Positions 6,360-7,738 of a DNA stretch of 7,738 nt are shown here, one piece after another. Position 1 is the stretch's first letter; every line of letters starts with the position of its first letter. The notes beneath the pieces were generated by a model. That model saw only the letters and a program-made list of their open reading frames with translations. It had not been told where the DNA came from and made no database searches. The stretch is from assembly GCA_946482045.1 (NCBI GenBank), contig CAMLPZ010000201.1:1-7738 (forward strand), given 5' to 3'. Source of the stretch: an uncultured Asticcacaulis sp. (GTDB lineage: Bacteria > Pseudomonadota > Alphaproteobacteria > Caulobacterales > Caulobacteraceae). Made by a program: the position numbers and the translations under genes.

Positions 6360-7061
6360 TTAAACCGTTACCGGCAACTTCAAATCTTTCAGCAGGGCGC
6401 GCAGGTGCGCCATCGCTTCGTCCGTCGGCCCAGGCCATTCGCCAATGACAGGCGTATTGCCCAGATAGCCGATCGCCGCCTTGCCTTCGGGCGTCGTGCA
6501 GTAGCCGCCGACGATCAGGCCGCGCAGGCGATGAAAGGCCGACGATGCCTGGAAGAGGTGCTGCGGCAGCGGATCGCGCATCAATTCAGCCACAATCAGT
6601 TCCTGCACGGGCTTTCCGGCATCGAGGAATTCCTTACCCGACAAGGCACGGCCGTGCAGGTCGAGCCAGGCCAGCAGGTTCAGAATGAGCCCGCGGTCCC
6701 AGGCCTGGCCTTCATAGGGCGAGCTTATCCACTCATCGACAAAATCGGCGATCATAAGTTCACCGGCGCCGGGATCATCGCCTTCGCGCGGCAGGACAAT
6801 GTCGCCGATCAGGTTCAGCACCGCTTTTTGCTGTGCGCTTAGGATCAGCGTCCACGGCACGGACGGCTCCATCAGGTTCGGATCGGTGCCGTAGCCAAGC
6901 GAGGCATTGACCGGCAATTCCAGGTTCGGCCATGCGATCTTTGGGTCGAGCGCGCCCGTGACACCATCGGCAGCCGTGGCCAGTTGCGGCAGGGCCGGCA
7001 CGGCGGCCAGGCCGGCGAACATCCATTGCAGGGTCCGCCTGCGTGTGGGGGTGAGACTCAT
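6360..7061 (-). CDS. Gluconate 2-dehydrogenase subunit 3 family protein (LacC-like small subunit)
   Basis: This 233-residue protein matches the gluconate 2-dehydrogenase subunit 3 family (PF13618), with LSAQQKAVLNLIGDIVLPRE at 74-93, a following DDPGAGELMIADFVDEWI segment (95-112) and GGYCTTPEGKAAIGYLGN at 185-202. These small subunits pair with a GMC flavoprotein dehydrogenase; in the Burkholderia FAD glucose dehydrogenase the small subunit carries the Tat signal and brings the signal-less catalytic subunit across the membrane. Here the N-terminus has TRRRTLQW (6-13), a hydrophobic stretch and ATA before residue 31, consistent with a Tat signal peptide. The frame is open upstream to 7214, but the start at 7061 is chosen because it begins the signal peptide, has AAGGGGG upstream and overlaps the dehydrogenase stop as ATGA. 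The arrangement resembles lacA/lacC of Caulobacter lactose oxidation. Confidence 0.9.
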   Translation of the reverse strand: MSLTPTRRRTLQWMFAGLAAVPALPQLATAADGVTGALDPKIAWPNLELPVNASLGYGTDPNLMEPSVPWTLILSAQQKAVLNLIGDIVLPREGDDPGAGELMIADFVDEWISSPYEGQAWDRGLILNLLAWLDLHGRALSGKEFLDAGKPVQELIVAELMRDPLPQHLFQASSAFHRLRGLIVGGYCTTPEGKAAIGYLGNTPVIGEWPGPTDEAMAHLRALLKDLKLPVTV

Positions 7062-7738
7062 GCGAATGCCCCCCCCTTCAGCTTGGCAGCCAGGTTCTCG
7101 CTGGCGCGCCACGCCAGGGCCATGATGGTCAGGGTCGGGTTCTTGTGCGGATTGGACGCCAGCATCGCCCCATCGGTCACCAGCAGGTTCGGCACGTCCC
7201 AGCACTGCTGCCATTGATCGAGCACCGAGGTCTTAGGGTCCGCGCCCATGCGCGCAGTGCCACCTTCGTGGATGATGACGCCGCCGTCCTTGATATTTTC
7301 CTCGGCCGTCTCGTTCGGCTTGTAGACGGTCCCGCCCATGCGGCGGATGATGGCGCGCGCGGTCACCATGCCATGCCGGACCATATTGATTTCCTGGCTC
7401 GACCACTTCCAGTGATATTTCAGGACAGGAATACCCCATTTGTCCTTCAGGCTTGGGTCGATCTCGGCGTAGCAGTCCTTGTTCGGGATCATCTCACCGC
7501 GCACGGTCAGGCTCACCCGGCTGCCCATCTTGCGCCGGAGGGCCGCACGCAGGTCGGAACCGTTGACATTGGGCAGGTCCGCCCCGCCGGTCCATGGCCC
7601 TGGCACACGGAAGCCGCCGCCGATTTCGTAGTGATAGCCGCGCGCGAAATCGAGCTTGCCCTCGGCCTGTTCCTTATAGAGCCACCACGGGATATACATG
7701 TGCGCCTGGTCGGCGCCTTCCTCATTGTAGATCGGACG
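7058..7738 (-). CDS. GMC-family FAD-dependent dehydrogenase, C-terminal part
   Basis: The last 226 residues of a GMC oxidoreductase are present; the FAD-binding N-terminus lies beyond the right edge. The C-terminal GMC domain is clear. HEGGTARMG begins at fragment residue 157 with the probable catalytic His, followed by SVLDQWQQCWDVPNLLVTDG. SNPHKNPTLTIMALAWR then supplies the second active-site position (His198 or Asn200 of the fragment) and the flavin-contacting NPT. Wording is closest to the gluconate/glucoside dehydrogenase branch, including LacA-type enzymes, rather than choline dehydrogenases or glucose oxidases. Such enzymes oxidise sugar hydroxyls in the periplasm and pass electrons to a cytochrome c or quinone. 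The stop overlaps the small-subunit start (ATGA), indicating translational coupling and a probable complex. Glucoside C3 oxidation is inferred from the downstream DUF1080 gene and is not proven by the fragment itself. Confidence 0.9.
   Translation of the reverse strand, partial: RPIYNEEGADQAHMYIPWWLYKEQAEGKLDFARGYHYEIGGGFRVPGPWTGGADLPNVNGSDLRAALRRKMGSRVSLTVRGEMIPNKDCYAEIDPSLKDKWGIPVLKYHWKWSSQEINMVRHGMVTARAIIRRMGGTVYKPNETAEENIKDGGVIIHEGGTARMGADPKTSVLDQWQQCWDVPNLLVTDGAMLASNPHKNPTLTIMALAWRASENLAAKLKGGAFA

Noticed and set aside
7062..7214. Upstream in-frame extension of the small subunit starting at 7214
   Set aside because: It would overlap the GMC coding region by about 150 bases and place 51 residues of charged, non-signal sequence ahead of a proper Tat-like signal peptide.

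Overview
The window looks like part of a high-GC alphaproteobacterial chromosome, most likely Caulobacteraceae (Caulobacter or Asticcacaulis type). This is inferred from three things: a large TonB-dependent receptor of the Xanthomonas/Caulobacter subfamily beside a SapC-family gene, a LacI-type operator that from memory matches the Caulobacter xylose operator, and a lacA/lacC-like dehydrogenase gene pair. No RNA genes, mobile elements or CRISPR arrays were seen.

Layout. Positions 1-716 (minus strand) hold a nearly complete SapC-family gene that runs off the left edge. Positions 717-907 are a short gap with a clear intrinsic terminator. Positions 908-4159 (minus) encode a 1083-residue TonB-dependent outer-membrane receptor. 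Positions 4160-4806 are a 647-base, comparatively AT-rich divergent intergenic region with a candidate receptor promoter, a LacI-type operator, a structured leader and several unexplained repeats. Positions 4807-5670 (plus) encode a ten-helix EamA/DMT-type transporter whose stop overlaps the stop of the convergent gene. Positions 5667-7738 (minus) are a tight operon. Read in the direction of transcription it holds a GMC flavoprotein dehydrogenase (truncated by the right edge), a gluconate 2-dehydrogenase subunit 3-like small subunit with a Tat-type signal, and an exported DUF1080 / 3-keto-disaccharide hydrolase protein.

How it may work together (inference). The receptor would import an oligosaccharide or glycoside across the outer membrane, controlled by a LacI-type sugar-responsive repressor. 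In the periplasm the GMC enzyme and its small subunit could oxidise the sugar, plausibly at C3, and the DUF1080 protein could cleave the resulting 3-keto-glycoside. This resembles the LacABC lactose dehydrogenase of Caulobacter joined to a 3-keto-glycoside hydrolase. No cytochrome c subunit is visible; it could lie outside the window. The DMT transporter's substrate cannot be read from the sequence, and its place in this scheme is unknown.
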